Origin: Setaria digitata
Taxonomy: Eukaryota; Nematoda; Chromadorea; Rhabditida; Setariidae
Direction: 5' to 3'
DNA length: 64,000 nt
Assembly: GCA_003640385.1 (NCBI GenBank)
Contig: RCAB01000306.1
Coordinates: 1-64,000 of the forward strand
This document shows positions 1 to 15,062 of this stretch, piece after piece (positions within the stretch are counted from its first letter, which is position 1; each line of letters begins with the position of its first letter). The notes beneath the pieces were generated by a model. The model made no database searches. It worked only from the letters and a program-made list of their open reading frames with translations, and was not told the origin of the DNA. The position numbers and the translations under genes were made by a program.

Positions 1-3000
1 TTTTTTTTTATTTTCTGAAGCGAAAAAGTCTTCCGTTTTTTTCCTTCTCTTTTTCTTTACTTTAAAATTATCTTAACCACTGAATTGGGCACAATCAGCT
101 AACTGTTCTACGCTTTTCGCCAAGTCTGTAGTGATATTTCCTGGTGTTTTTCAATTTTTTGCATTGGTGTTTTTTTTTTTTTTTTTCATCACAATATTTG
201 AACTAAAAAAAACAGCTATTTTTGGATTAATTTCAGAAATTTTCACAAAGAATTATTTGTTTGCATTATTTATTACAATTTTTTTTCTTTAAATGCATAG
301 AATTTTATAATTTGAATTTCTCACTTTGATTATTTCAATTCTAAACTGTTCATTCCTAAAATTGAAAAGGAATTTTTTGTCTCATTCAATTATAAAATGC
401 TTTTAAATTTATTATTGCACCTATCAAACTGTGTCTGTTTTGCAAAATTTTTCCAGCAAGAAAACAAATAATTTTTATTTTTTGTTTATAACGAGAAAAC
501 GAACATTACAAAAGGCCTTTAGCAAATAGTCTTACATAATTAATCCATATCTTACTTTATAAATAAAGCTTTGTCAAAAATAACAAAAAAAAAAAGTCTA
601 ATGAATAGAGCAGTAGGCAGCTTATCAACTTAATTAGCTCTTCCTTATGAGAATGACTATCATTTTTCATCCATCAGCTAGTTTGTGCTTAATTAGGCCT
701 ATGCTGCATTATTTGAAGGACATATCTTTATACTGTTGATGGATTCATTAAAAAAAAAAAGGAAAGAAAGAAAAGAAAAAAAAAATGATAAAAAGTTTTG
801 AGAGGAATTAAATTCTTTATGAAGTTGCTTGCAGATTAAGCAACAGATAGAATTTCCTAGACAGCATTATTGCAAGGTAATAATAATGACTACATTGATC
901 GTAAGATATTGGCTTGAAAATTTCAAATTAAAATTTCCAAACAAGGAAAAAATTAAATTTATCCAACGTTTTTTTCTTTTTTTTTCCACATCACCATTCA
1001 CATTTTATATAGTTGGAAATGTTCATAAGTTGTATGAAAGATCTATTAATCTAAAAAGAAAAAAGAAAGCTTTCTCACTAATTGTGGATGGATTTGAGTA
1101 GAGGAAATTTTTAAACTGTAATTGAATTTAGCTGAAAAAAAAAAAAAAGTGTAAGTGCATTTCACAAAGAAATGCCTATATAGATATATCAGAAGTTAAC
1201 CACGCTTCATTTGCAATTATATGTAATAAACTAGAAAATTCTCAAATTTTCTAATCCTAGCTCTTGCCATTCCTAATTATGGTAAGTATTGTTTTGACTG
1301 CAACTAAAAAAGTGCTCCTGATAGCATTTTCAATGAGAAACTTAGTCTAAAGTTTGTTAATTAAATCACTATTTACTATAAGCTTACTTCTTTTTTTTTT
1401 CTTCTTACAACAATGAATAGCTGCAATGTTGATTATTGCGTAGCTAAAATGTTCATTTGTAGGAACGAAAGATTAGTTTGGTGATAGATGAGCTTTACTA
1501 AATTAAAAAACAAAACTTTTTTTTTTTATTTATCGATACTGTAACACAGGTGGATCTAATAGGAAGAGTTTCTTTATCATGCGACTTTTCCAATGACATT
1601 GGGATTGGGTTGAAATGGCCTTTAGCAATGATTTAATTAAATTTTACCTGTCTACCGTATTTTTTTTTAAACATTTTCCTGATATAGCATAGTGACATTT
1701 TCATTTTATTTCTTTTTTTTTAATATATATTTCAGCTGAATTTTAATTTAAATTCTATTTTTAGTTCCAATTTCTCTTGTAATAAAGTAATATATTTTAT
1801 CATTTGTTGGTGCGTTTTAATGACTTTTGATTTCGATTAATAGTTTTTTTCTTTTCATATGGAAAGAAATTAATGACGCTAAATTTAAAAATGCTCAAAA
1901 GTTCGAGGAGGAAAAAATTGAAGGAAAGTCTTTTTCCTAAGAGGAACAATAATTGTGAGCGATTAGAGCTCATTGATTTGAAGTGCATAGCTTAGATATT
2001 AGGACCTTTGAGGCCAAGTAGTAAAATGAAATTGAACTTGATTGCATTTCCCTCACTTATCACCTGGCCTATCCTTAAATATTCTATTCTTCCTGGCTCT
2101 TTTCCTTTCACTGTATAGCACTGTTCGCTTGAGCCAAAAAAGCAATTAATGTTACCTAAGATGCATGGTGTACACTGAAACCAGACTTGCAGAAAAATTT
2201 GCTAGTACAATAAGATTACTAGGAACTTTGAAGTGCTCTGGTAAAGTAGTTATTTTTTAAGCCATCAAGATGAAAAAAAAAATCATCCTGAATGATGCCG
2301 ATAATTGGAATGCACACTAAAAAGCATTAGCTGAAACTGTTTTTTATTCCGGAAAGATCCGTGAAGAAATTGCCATCTAATGTTTCATGCAAACAAGCAA
2401 TGGAAAAGTTGAATAGAGAATGATAAAGAAACACTGATGCTCTGATAAGAGTAAAATGTGGCAAAATAGGAACGAAATGATTTAATTGAACCATTATTAA
2501 TTAATTCATTTTTATTTATTCAAATGGCTGAATAATAATAATCATTCTGTTTCCCACTCCCAGTGTCTCTTTACAAAGCAAGAGTAATTGAGCATAAAGC
2601 AAAATAAAAAGAGTAAAATTAGCAGAAAATTAGCGACATGCTTAAAATTCCTTAAAACTCCAATGCTTAAAATAATATTAATAAATTTGAAAATAACGAA
2701 ATTTTACGAAAAAAAGAAAAACATGATAAAAATCAGTAATTGCTTCTGTGTAAATGCTATTTGTTAAAAGCTTAGAATTTGTAATTTATTGCTTATTAAT
2801 ATTTGAAATTTTAACAGAAATAATGAATTTCTGTAAAAATATGTTTCGGTTGCTCAAATTAATCATCATTTTAATTTGTTGCTACTGCATTTGCTCAAAA
2901 TTTTCAGGAACGTGTAGCAGTGTGAAAACGAACAACCAAAAATTATCTAGTTAAATAATAATTAGCTTCTAATTAATTGGCACATCACATGGTTATGAGA

Positions 3001-3109
3001 GCTTCAGATCACTTTATAAACAACTTCTAAATGTAGCAAATGGATAGTTATTACATATAATTTTATCGAAGTATTTTAATCATCATTCATTTCTTCTATG
3101 TATATATAC

Positions 3110-3183
<74 letters not shown>

Positions 3184-6100
3184 ACACACACACACATACA
3201 CATCAATTAATTAAGTATTCATTGCTTGCAGACTGTTTCTTCATGCATATTTATTAAATATATTCTCATGACAAACTCAATCGACAACTTTCATCGTCAT
3301 CTCATCGATCATGCAGGTTTCTCGACATTTCTCATTTGCTAAATTCAGAGCAATATGTGCAACTTTATCATTCATATCAGTTACTGCAACTTATCAGCGA
3401 TGCTAACAGTTTAGCAGTAAATGGTTTCGGTTTTCTTTCTTTTGTTTTTTGCTTCTCTCTTTTTCCACAGATAGGTAAAATTATTAAATTTTGGGTTAAT
3501 TTTAGGAGAGAATAATTTTTTGTCTTTCATCAAATGTTTCCTCTCTGTTATGCAGCACATTGCTGAAGTAATTCTTTAAAGCGTTTTTCGTTTTTTTTTT
3601 TTTTCCATTTTACACTTTCAATTGGATTTTATTTCTATAATAATAATTCTCATTTCACAGCTACAAAACTTCATTTCATAATATTGCAAAAGTTTGAAGA
3701 AGTTTTAATTACAAAATACATAATGAGCTCTTTAATGTTCATTTGTTCCTATATTTAAGAATGTTAGTTGATCTCTTTTCTTTGTCTTTTTTTTTTTTTT
3801 TAAATCATTAATTTATAATTTCTCTCTTTTCAGAGATAAAATTTGCTTGAGAAATTTCCTTCCATTTATTTTTGAGAGTATTTAATGAGGTATATTTCTT
3901 ATAGAGAATGATAGGATTTAATACTTAGAGTACAGGACATTTGGTCTAGTTGCTGAGGCCAAAAGTGAAATAAATGACAGCTTTTTTAATCCTAAAATTC
4001 TTGAAATTTCTCAGGGTGACCTAAAAAATCAGCCTGTATTTTTTATAAGAAAAGTAGCACCGCTGATCTTTTCCAGTGGAATATATATATATTAATAATA
4101 ACTGAGATTGGAAATTTTTAATTACTTGATCAATCGATCGGACATGTTTGATCATTGAAAGTTTTACGCTTTGAGTAACACTTTTTAAAATTCGGGCAAT
4201 TCCTATGTGGCAAAATTTAATTATCGTAAAAAATAATGCAGTGGAATGTTTTCATGACACAGCTTCCCGAACGGAACAGATTCAGTTCGATCTTTTCTTC
4301 ACTTTCTTACTCAGAATGAGTTTTATAACTGATAACATAACCTCACATTGTCAAAGCCGGTTTATCATTTTAAGGTGTTAAGAAATGATAGAAGTTTGTG
4401 CCAATAGATGAATTTAGAGGTGATGTTTTGTTTTAATAGAAACAATTACTTGACTATAAATAGAGGTTTTTAGGAGAGATGCTGCAATAAATCTTGGCAA
4501 TTTTGCTATGACTCAAGGGTAAATTGATTTAAATGAACTACAACTAGGCAATAATTTAATAATGACTTGAAAATATCGATAACATTTCAACAAAACTTGG
4601 ACTGTGTTTTTTCTAAGATCTAAATTTTACTAATTATACAAATTTGCATCATAAAAATATTTTTAAAGCTTTTTTTCATATTTACTTTTTTCTCCAGCTT
4701 CTTGCTAAACAGCTAGTAGTTACCTTGACAACTACCCTGTTACGATATTTACTGATAGCATAATTTAGTGAATCATAACTAAATTTCAAGTATTTCAGGT
4801 AATCTAAGCTTAATCCATTTCTTCTTAGATATTAAAATATTGTTAGCGAAAATAAGTGTTCACGTGAGGTTATACTTTAAATCAAGTAAATCAGTTCTTT
4901 TCTTTCTCAGCTCAAGTTTAATAATTTGGGATTTGCATGAAAATTTAGAGAATTCGATCAGAATTTTAAATAATTAATAGAAGCCTTCTTTCTCCTCGGT
5001 TATAGTTTGTTTTACTCGTCTAAATCATCGAGCTAAGCTCGTGAAATTGACGTTTTTTGTAATGTTTTGCATCAAGAGAAGCGCATCAGATGTTTATATT
5101 ACTAAAAAAATAAAATAAATAAATAAAATTCATTTCAAAATATTGAAGGATTTCGAGAAGATCTGAAAAGTTTGGATTAAATCCCAATTAAATTTTCAGA
5201 ATGCATATATTTCTGAGGAAAGGGTAGTAATTATGTGTAAAACTTTTCTTTGTGAAGCCTTCGAATCACTGAGTTTGCCTATAAAAAGATTTTGAAACAT
5301 TAAATTTTTTTTTACTTTCTTTTTTTCTCTGGTTTTTTTTCTCTGAAAATTTGGAACATTAAATTTTTCATTCATTCATTCATTCATTTTCTCTCTCAGC
5401 TTCCGAAATGAAATGCTTCGAAATCGAAGCACTTTTATGCATTCCCTAGTGAACTTCCACAGTAGCTAGGCTATGCTTCCGCTTTTTTATAAACATTCCA
5501 GTAAATGAATTATTCAGTTTACAACTTTCATTTTCAACTAGTCCTAGTTCTCGTCATTCTGGCTCCCAAAATATTAGCTTATTTACAAAGAAAACTGTTA
5601 GGACACTTATTTGGACGTATCCTTTCTGTGTCATTGTGGTGTCACCTCATCTTACTCATCGTTGGAGAAAATCTATGATTGTTGTAGTTTGTGATATTAG
5701 AAAGAATTCGTAATTCTGAATCTATTCGCTGAAGGGTACAAAGAGTTTTCTGGAAAATGAAATGGGAGTGTTTTATATTTCTATTATCACTTATTGCATA
5801 TCTATTAAGGATAGAATTATTAATTAACTGCTACTAGTTTTCAGACATTTCATCTCGTCGAAAGCTTCTAAAGGCTGTCTTATGCTGCACATTCATAGTA
5901 TTCATTAAAGTTCAAGTAATTATCTGCCTGACTTTCGGCTACTTAAACTTTCTTTAGTGGATGAGAAATAATTGTTTGGGCCAAAAATATATACACAGCT
6001 ATATTATTTTTTTCTATTTAGCCTGTCCTAGAAATTGCCAATGATGTTAGCATTTTCTAGGAAAAGAAAATTTGGTAGGAATTGGAAGTTATATCATTTA

Positions 6101-6854
6101 GTAATGAAATTTTATCACCTGATTTGACCATTCCTTAACTACCGTAACATTTAATACTTACTATCTATAACAGAGGAAATAACTGGATATGAGTTATGGT
6201 GACTTAGCTGAGTGATTTGGTATTAGACTCGATTCATATTGATGAATATATGGAGAGACTAATCTATTAAGAAATATTCACGACGTTAGAGTTAATCACT
6301 TTTTCTCGGTGAAGTTTATAATATTTTATGGCCAAAATATTCCTTGTCATTTAGAAAAACAATATTTTTTTTTGATGCTATTAGTTTAAAATGATTTTAT
6401 TTTGCATTGATTTTTAGTTATTCAATTTCGTCCTATCTATTTTCTCCTCTTAAAGCGGACTTTATTTTTTCTGTTTATTTGAACCCGAATGAATTTTACA
6501 TTTCATTTTCGTTCAATCTCAACTAGCAAAATTACCATTCTTTAATTTATAATTTTTTACTGTCATTAATCTACTGTTTAATTGGAAATAAAGGTAGGTG
6601 TACTGTTTTTTGTTTTTGTTTTTGCAGGAAATTTTCTGAAAATTTGGCTTTATGGAATCTATGACGAAATTTTAGACCCTGAAGTTTGAAAACAAGCAAC
6701 AGTTTTTTTTACGCCATAAAAATAATATACCGCCTGATACTGCTTAAAATTAAGACTGATTTTCCGGTTCAAGTCAAGCAAATCATTTGCATATTTCAAA
6801 CTTTCAAAGTACAATATTAATTAATTAATATAATTAATCTTTTATAATTAACAG
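1..6854. other. AT-rich region without a recognisable gene
   Basis: No open frame here resembles a known protein or shows paired splice sites with consistent phase. The sequence is AT-rich with many T and A homopolymers and a TA/CA microsatellite near 3100. It may hold the 5' untranslated region, promoter and first coding exon of the SCYL2-like gene that follows, because that gene's first recognisable exon opens with a splice acceptor and has no start codon. I could not identify that missing exon. Confidence 0.6.
3100..3202. repeat. TA/CA compound microsatellite
   Basis: A run of alternating TA passes directly into long CA repeats interrupted by single TA steps. This is a simple-sequence repeat with no coding content. 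Confidence 0.95.
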
Positions 6855-9800
6855 GGAAAGGATTGTACAGAAAGTCTCGAAAACATTAACGCATTAAAGC
6901 GATTTTCGATATCTTCATCAACTGGACTCAGTTGTTCAGCGGTAACAAATGTTGAATATACAACACCGCTCGACAGTTCCTACTATCGGTTGAATTCGCA
7001 TTCTGTTGCTGGCTACTGGAAATTATATTCCGCGAAAAGTATCACTGATGATAAGGTTCTCTCTTTTAATTGATAACGATATCATAATGTGCGGTAAATG
7101 GTTCACTTTTTTTTCGAGAAATAGAGTTTGAGTTGCATTTTAGGAATCGACAGTATTTGCTTTTGATCGGAAAAATAATATTAAAGCACCATCGCGATTG
7201 GGACGTGGCAATCGTCTTACTTTAATTGATCTGATTCGATATGAAGTTTCACAACTTGCTTCACTTGTTCATCCACGAATTTTACAAGTTCTTCATGATC
7301 TTGAAGAAGACAAGTAAGTATTACTGACTATCAATTTTCAGCTTTTCTAGTTTTCTTTTTCCTTCTGTGTTGCATTTCTTATTGAAGAGTTGTTTACAGG
7401 ATCTATGGGATATTTTTTAGATTTGATCACTGATAAGAATAAGTTACGTGCATTCTAAGTTATTGGAAAATTAAATACAAATTGTAATTTTTAAACTATT
7501 TGCAGAGAGGTGATAGCGTTCGCTTCTGAGCATGTTCGAGCAAGCTTGGAAGTAGTTGTAATGGAGGGTGGACTTGATAGAATCGAGATTAAACTTGGCA
7601 TTTTACAGGTTTACTTTTATCCTGGAACCTTTCTGAGCTTATCATTTATCACTTTGAATTTATTTCTAAGATACTACTTCTAAGTTTTTAGTTTTATCCT
7701 TATCTATTCCTCCTCTCTCCTCCGTTGCTTTTTTAGAAATAACTGGCTAATCCTTATTTCTTGTAATGTTGGTTCTACGTTTATATCCCTTTCGTAACTA
7801 CTACATACTTCCCATCACTTTATCATTTAAAATTTTTAAAATTAAGAAAGGTAGATTGAAATTTAGAAATTTTTTTACACTTGACAAGTTAATAACCTTT
7901 TCGGATTTAAATTTTTCAGCTAAAATTATGGAATTTTAAATGATAAAGAGAAGTTGTTAGAACAAATGGTTCCAGAAAATTTCTCTGCAATCTGTTTTTT
8001 CCCGCTTGAGGAAAATCTTCATAATCAGCTTCCTTTTAAGAATTTTTTAAACTTAATTTAGTCATAATTTTCAAAAACAAGGCGCAAAACTTTAGCTCAT
8101 CACCTCTTAGAATTTGAAATAATTTGTTCTTACTGTATTCATTCATTAAAAAAGAAATGATCTGAAAGACTTATCGTATTGTGGAATTAATAATAAACTA
8201 AAGAAGTAAGAAAAAAGCAATTCAGTTTAAGCCTTAAAATTTAACAGAAAAATAGGATAATGCTTCATATACTAATTTTTGAAACAGTCTAAGGAATATT
8301 TCCTTACCTGTTGGCTTAAGCAGTTTCACATAGGCTGACATAATGAAGGTAATAATAATTAAAATATTACTTCGATAGATAATTTTGATTTCATAACAGT
8401 AACATAATAACATAATTATGTCAAAAGAAATATCACTTTAACATTACAATTATGATTATTATTTTCATTATCTATAATTAATCCTTTGTAATTGATATTG
8501 TAATTATATTTTTATTCTTTTCATTATATGTAAATAATTTTTCTGTAAAATAAAATAAATTAATTTCTTACATAGATCAATGAGTCGAATTTTCAGTTGA
8601 TTGATGGCCTCTCCTATCTTCATAACAGTGCTAAAATACTGCATGGCAATTTGATACCTAATGTTATTTATATAACACTGTCGAGAAACTGGAAGATAGC
8701 CGGATTTGCATTTTCGGTAGCTGCTTGTGAACCGGTAAACTATTTCTAAAAAACAATAATTACAAAAGAGAATGGTCAATAATTGCTAGTTTATCTTGAG
8801 TTATTTCGAACTTCTTTTCAGCTAACGCATTACATTTCTTTTTTTTTTTCTTTGTTTAAGTCACTCAACAATAAGAGATTAGTATGATAAAAGTAAAGAT
8901 AAGAGATAAAAGAGATAAGCCCTCTGGGAGAAAATGCAACTCTCTTTCGATTTTAAGAGAAATTACTAAAACTAATGATGCAACACATCTATTATTCTTA
9001 GCTTTCATTTCATTTATTTCCAAAATGCATGCAAAATTTTTTTTCTTCAAAAAAAAAAGATTCAATTTCTTGAAAAATTTCTCCACCTGCGAATGCCTTC
9101 TTTCCATGCAACGAACAACAGTTAACTTTCAACAGTTTAAATTTTCAATTTTTCCGTCACAATTAATTAAACTGTATGCGGTCATTGTTTTTAACCGAAC
9201 AATATAATCATTAAATGATAAACTGTTAGTTTCATGGATACTAGCAGATTGTTTGGAACGTTAAGAATTTTATGTTAATTTTTTGATCACACTAGAAATA
9301 ATCTGATCATTTGAAAATAATCTGAAAGACTGGCATTCATCAAAGTAATTGCGAAAAGTTCTGCATTAATCCTAAATTACTTAAACTATCTATTTGCTAG
9401 GCTCTTTTATTTCTGAATTATTTACATCACTTATTTGCTAGGCTCATTTATTCCTGAATTATTTACATTATCTATTTGCTCATTTTTTCATTTCTATCAG
9501 TTTCTTAAGGGACAATGGCAACTTTTTTCTTTAGAGTTCATTTATATTCAGGTATATTGAGCTTTTTTGTGAAAGAATTTCTAAAAAGTGAGAGGAGAAA
9601 AAAAAAGAAATAAATCGAAATAAAAATTTTTATTCGCTTCTGCTAGCATATTTGATTATCTATTTGCTCTTTCAATTTTAATGTACTTTTCCTTGGGTAA
9701 ATTTATTTCACTGCATTTATTTATTCAATTATTCTATTTATTTACTTGTTTATTTATTTAGCTATTTATTTCTTTATTTACTTATTTATTTGTTTATTTA

Positions 9801-12800
9801 TTTATTTGTTTATTTATTTATTTGTTTATTTATTATTTCTGAGCGAATTTTCATCCTTCTTATACCGTTTAATTTCATATTTACAAACAACTGGAGTAAA
9901 TTTTTTAGAATTTATTCCCGTGTTTTCCTTGGACCAAGAAATTGCCAGTACATTTGCAACCGGATCTCGACTTTCTAGCACCAGAGTATCTGGTACCAAA
10001 TCAAAATACGGTCACTTCGGCAGCAGATGTTTTTTCGTTAGGTGTACTCATTTGTTGGATATGTGCTGGTATATTTTTAAAATTTAATTATTTTCATTCT
10101 AATGTGGTTTACTATAGTAGCTAGACTAAATTTGCTCATTATTGATATAATTAACGGTTGTAGTTAGTAGGCATATTTTTGCATTAATAGAAAAGGGCAT
10201 TTAGGCTGTATTCATTTCTATTATTTATTGCCATTCTTACGACCGGAAATAATAGTAAAATAAAAATATGAAATGAAATCTGGTAAATACTATCATGCAG
10301 CTAAGTAAATTTATTATTATTTCAAATTCAGGATATAAAATGAACCGTAACTCTTGAAAAGTTTCAATCATTCTTCCGAAATATTTGATTAAATCTCTAT
10401 AATTTTAACAGAATTTGAGAAAAATGTTTCCTTTTTAAGCTGATGTCTCTCAACTACTAGCCAACTTTTCCTTAAATAAAAGAAACAAAAATTTCCTTGT
10501 AATTAAAAGTTAAAAAAAAATAGATCATCTATCTACTAATTGGTTGGTTAATTCTTATTTAAAAATGAAGTTTAATTTAGGTGGAAAACGATTGATTGAT
10601 GCCAAGAACAACATCGAGACATATAATGTAATTTGCGGACAAGTAATTACATATTTTTTTGAAATTAACTTCATACTTATTTCGAATTGAGTTATTTTCT
10701 TGCTTCTGAGGATTTTTTATAGCAATTAAGCTAAAAATTGATGTGATTTAGTTGACAGTCATTTGACGGAACAAATTTTTGGATTTGTTATTCACAGTCT
10801 ATTACTTCTTCATCCATTTGCTAAATGATTGACTATCAGATTATCAGTTTCATTCACTATTTCAGTTTCCAATGATAAAGCTTCCATAAGCTAAAAATTG
10901 CCTGCAAGCATTACATTTTTTATTTTTTTTTTATAAATTTTTTAAGCAATTTTGAGAATCTTCATTGGCTTCAGATTTTTTGAATGAATTAATCAAAGCG
11001 TTATGAGTAACGAAAATAAAAAATGTAATTTAAAAAAAAAAAATTAAAGTTTTAGGTAAAAGTTCTTGCTTTATCATATAATTTTGGTTTCAATTCGGGG
11101 ATTTTGGATTTTATAAAGCTTGGCTTGCTCAGCGTTGAGCCACTTTTATCTTTGTGTGACATTCTACTTTTTTTCTTTTTTTTTAAATTTGTTTGTAGGA
11201 TTTCCACATTACTAATGATGGGGATATATGTCTTGGAGCTAAAGTATATAGATTCAAATGAAAGACTAAAAAGACTTAGTGGAAACGAACTTTGATCCAA
11301 AAACTTGTTGGCTTCATACTTCAATGCTTATATCTAATTCTGAACTGTCAAGCATTTTCACATAAGAACTTTTTATTTTAAAAATTTGGAAAATTATCCA
11401 TCTTTTTTTTTTGAAGTTTTTAAAGTAATAATAAGTAATCACAAGCTTGCTGATTTCACAACACCGCAGAAAAAATGAAGACAGTAATTTTATACAGAAC
11501 TTCACATGAAAAGGTGAGCATATGGAATGAATTTAATGCTATCTAGCCAAATTTCAGCTGATTAAAATTTGATTCTTCGGTGTTAGTCAAGATTCTTGAA
11601 ATTTTTCCTTTAAAATTTAAAATACTTTTAACTTTGGAAGAAATGATAAGAGATGGTGATCAAAGTTTGCTTAATTAAGCATCAAAAATATTTCTCATAT
11701 TCACGTTATTTTTCTGCTTTTTAGGCTTTTTATTTTGTCGCCATCCGGCTAATTCTTCTTCCATCCGATTGGTTTTCCGTATCCAGTTGATTGCTTTTCC
11801 TTGCAGCTTGATACGGCACTAAAGTGTATTGCTGAAGATCTTGGACCGAACCTATTGGATGCAATGGAGAAAGTGCTTAGCTTGGATGTAGCCAGACGTC
11901 CAACTGTTCAATTTCTTGCCTTGGTTTAACAGCAATTTTTCAGTTTTCTGAAAGCATTACACACATAAAGACAAAGGCTGAAAATTCGTGACATCTTGGC
12001 TTATCAAATTTTAGAACGAAATTTACAATATTAAAAACTTATTATCAGTCCAACTACTTCAGATAAAATATTTCGACGATCCAGCACTTTCAACTCTTCG
12101 TCAGCTTGATGATATCATGCAGGTTTTTGATCCTGAACAAAAGAATTCATTTTTATCCCAAACTCTTTACGATAGTCTACCGATTATTCCCGAAGTAAGG
12201 AGCCATCAATCATCTGTTGTTTGAAATTTCAGAAAAGCACTGACAACTACTCTTTCGTGGATGTCTTCAAATGTTTCTACATTTTCTCCATAAATTCATC
12301 TTTTAAATTCCGAAATTTTCAAAAATCAATCCTGCTAATAGTATTACAGAATTTATGGTTTGCAAGAGTCCTACCACGTTTTGATGAATTTTTCATCGGT
12401 TCCTACGATTTATACGCTGCCTTATCTCGTTCACTATTCCATATGCTAAATCATTGTGAAAGTCATAACATAGACAGATTGAGGCCATGGATACATCGAA
12501 TCGTTGATCACGCTATTCAACGTGCGGTACGTTTACTTATTCTTGGCCAGCGCCAACTTCTGTTCTTTGCTGTAAGTCTTATCAACTCTTCGCTATGACA
12601 GATTAATTTCATTACATAAGTCTCTCAACTAATTTTCACTTTTTTCTCTCTCATGAAATATTTGAAAAATTGTGAAAAGCAAATTTTCAGTTAACTCCCT
12701 TGGTTGTGGAGAATATGAATGTGTTGTTTCGACGTTTGTCTGATGAAGAAGTTGAGGATCAAGTTCAGGATTTGATAGTGATGTGTATTAAGTCCCAAGA

Positions 12801-15062
12801 TGTTCATATTCAGGTAAAAATATTTCGAAAATTTCTCCATTTCATTAATTTGATGTTTTAATTTTTATTCTTTTAGGAGTTAAAATATCTTAGTTAATTA
12901 AAATTATTTTATTATAGGGTAAAGTAATTCGTAATATACCACTGATAGCAGAATTTCTTCCAAGTTGGTTTCTCTCAAATCGTCTTATTCCCTCATTTAA
13001 TTATTTTTCAATGTATGTTAATGGCGATATTTCGGTAATTTTTTCTTTTCATTGAGGAATATAAAATTCTCAATTTATTTAGTTGTTATTACTCTAATCA
13101 TAGTCTAATTCACTCTGTTCTTATTTAACCAATACTATGAACATGCAGCAAACCTAGTTTTTTCTAGAACTTATCGGTTTTTCTTTTCTTAGATCTCGAA
13201 ATGAACAAATTTCAGAGACAGTTGGATTTCTTGGCTTGTATTGGTGCCCTATCAGATCGTTGCGACTCGAATGTACTCAATAAATTAATTGCAACAATAT
13301 CAATATGCAATGTACAAAATAGTGCTGTCATAAACGCAATTTCACGTACGCTAATATTACTTATTATAAATATTAAGTCACGTTTATTGCAATATCGATG
13401 AATTAGTGTAGCAGAAAATAGAGTCTTAATCCAACTTATCATGCGAGATAGGTCCAATCCTACTTTCAGGACAATCCAAGTGTTCAGTATGTCATCGCAT
13501 GATAAATTTTGCTAGGAGAAAGAAATTCCAAAGTACTTTGCAGTTAACTAATTTGTAATTAACGATGGAGTTTTGAATTAGTAAGATGCATTAGCCACAA
13601 ATTCAAATTTGAGGTTTGGTACAGCGGATACTGATGTACGATGCTACACGATTACGTGATCGTGCGATGATTTGTACGTACTTGCTGAATCCGTTGACAC
13701 TTGGATTAGCTTCAAATGATCTTAGCACGACACATTTTGAGGAACTGATCAATACTATTCGAATCCTGATTGATATAATTGAACATCTGAGGAATACAGC
13801 ATCAGACAAAGATTCAACGCATAAAAATTCTCTTTCATCTTTTGGGTAGGTCTTTGATAACAATCATGTCATAAACTGATCAACTGATCAAATCTGATCT
13901 GTACTCTAACTTCTGTTTTAATTATCAGTTCTGAATTTAATGCCAATTTTATATAGGAGAATGAACAATAGACTGGTAAGTATGAGTAGCAGTCATTTAC
14001 CACTTGTTATGATCACTGCTGCTAGGCCATCTTGTTCTAGCTGTGGCTACGATTCAAGGTAAGTTAATTGTATTATCATCGAATAGTGGAAATGTTATTC
14101 CCTCTAAGATCCAATACTAGCATTTTTTTTTATTCTGAGATTTTGATTACCTTTTTTATTGGATAAGCTTTTTAGACAGAAGACTTAGTGTGTTCCAAAT
14201 TTCAAAACTTCGCACACTGCAATTGCAGTAAGAAGCTCAATTAATTTAGAATTAGTTTAAAACGGCGGATCAAAAGCAAAAAAAAAATTTTATCATTTAA
14301 AAATTTTCAGTCTGAGAAAGATATCATTCCTGTCCGCAGATGGTCGTCTGGAGGATCGCCCTACCAGTTCCAAGAGTTCCTTGGAATCAAACCTGTCGCT
14401 GAAGTTTGGTAAGTGAGGAAGTTTCGAAATTTCTCTCACATGTCTTTGATTAATATAGTGAATAGGCAGTAAAAGGAATTTACAAATTAGCTGATAAATC
14501 TATCACTATGGTCGTGTAATTTGACAAGAAACCACTTGCGTCACTTTCTGAAACGATGCGTAAATGAGCACGTTGGCCACGTCATAGTTTTCTCTCCAGG
14601 TAATAACAGTGACGTATCAGACGAACAACAGTCATCATCATTACGTGAAACGAGACGGCAGTCGTTGCTGGACACTGACATTGCTCATTTTTTCGACCAA
14701 GCTATCGTCAATAAAATGAATCACGAAAGGTGCGCTTGGCTAGGCTTAAAAAAAAGCAAATTCTTAAGACATAGCTTTACAACAGATGAGTACATGCTTC
14801 ATATTAGACAGCACTAACTTTATCTCAAGTTGGCTTTACTTTTTTACTTCCACTGTTTACAAATCAAACTATTTTCATGAATTAAAAAAAAAAAAAACGA
14901 AAATTCAGAAAACGCTACAAAAGTGAACGACGATCAAGGACGCGTTCACCGGAAGTTGATGAAGTTCGCTTGATGGGACGACCATCTAGGCCGAATAGTT
15001 TCACTAATTTAGGCCATAATTTGGTAGGAGAATTAATCAGTTGCAATGAGAATAATTTTTAA
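6855..15062 (+). CDS. SCYL2-like SCY1 family pseudokinase (5' end incomplete)
   Basis: Seventeen exons are chained by phase: 6855-7055, 7144-7313, 7506-7608, 8597-8734, 9909-10068, 10581-10642, 11807-11923, 12063-12194, 12350-12571, 12691-12813, 12918-13034, 13216-13345, 13614-13845, 13957-14058, 14311-14408, 14600-14729, 14909-15062. They sum to 797 codons including the stop. The protein kinase-like fold is visible (VAGYWKLYSAK, then VFAFDRK, LVHPRILQVLHDLEED, DGLSYLHNSAKILHGN, FLAPEYLVP, DVFSLGVL), followed by an ARM/HEAT-like helical half and a basic, Ser/Arg-rich tail. The catalytic loop reads HGN instead of HRD, and the DFG site reads GFAF, as expected of a SCYL2 pseudokinase. Family members act in clathrin-coated vesicle and endosome-Golgi trafficking. 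Human SCYL2 is about 930 residues. The first exon starts at an acceptor, so a short N-terminal exon upstream is missing. Family is confident; individual short exons less so. Confidence 0.9.
9391..9480. repeat. 41-bp tandem repeat, about 2.2 copies
   Basis: The unit starting TATTTGCTAGGCTC begins at 9391 and 9432, and a partial third copy begins at 9473, giving a period of 41 bp with a few substitutions. It lies inside an intron (8735-9908) of the SCYL2-like gene. Confidence 0.85.
9714..9837. repeat. TTTA/TTTG tetranucleotide repeat
   Basis: A low-complexity stretch of TTTA units with TTTG and TTTC variants. It lies in the same intron of the SCYL2-like gene, just before the exon encoding the APE-like motif. 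The open frames across it are repeat artefacts. Confidence 0.9.

Noticed and set aside
6652..6675. Possible short first exon for the SCYL2-like gene, reading MESMTKF like the human start
   Set aside because: The frame hits a stop immediately and has no GT donor before it, so the resemblance is likely chance.
9746..10087. 113-codon plus-strand frame rich in Phe, Tyr, Ile and Leu
   Set aside because: It is a translation of the TTTA/TTTG repeat running out of frame into a true SCYL2-like exon.
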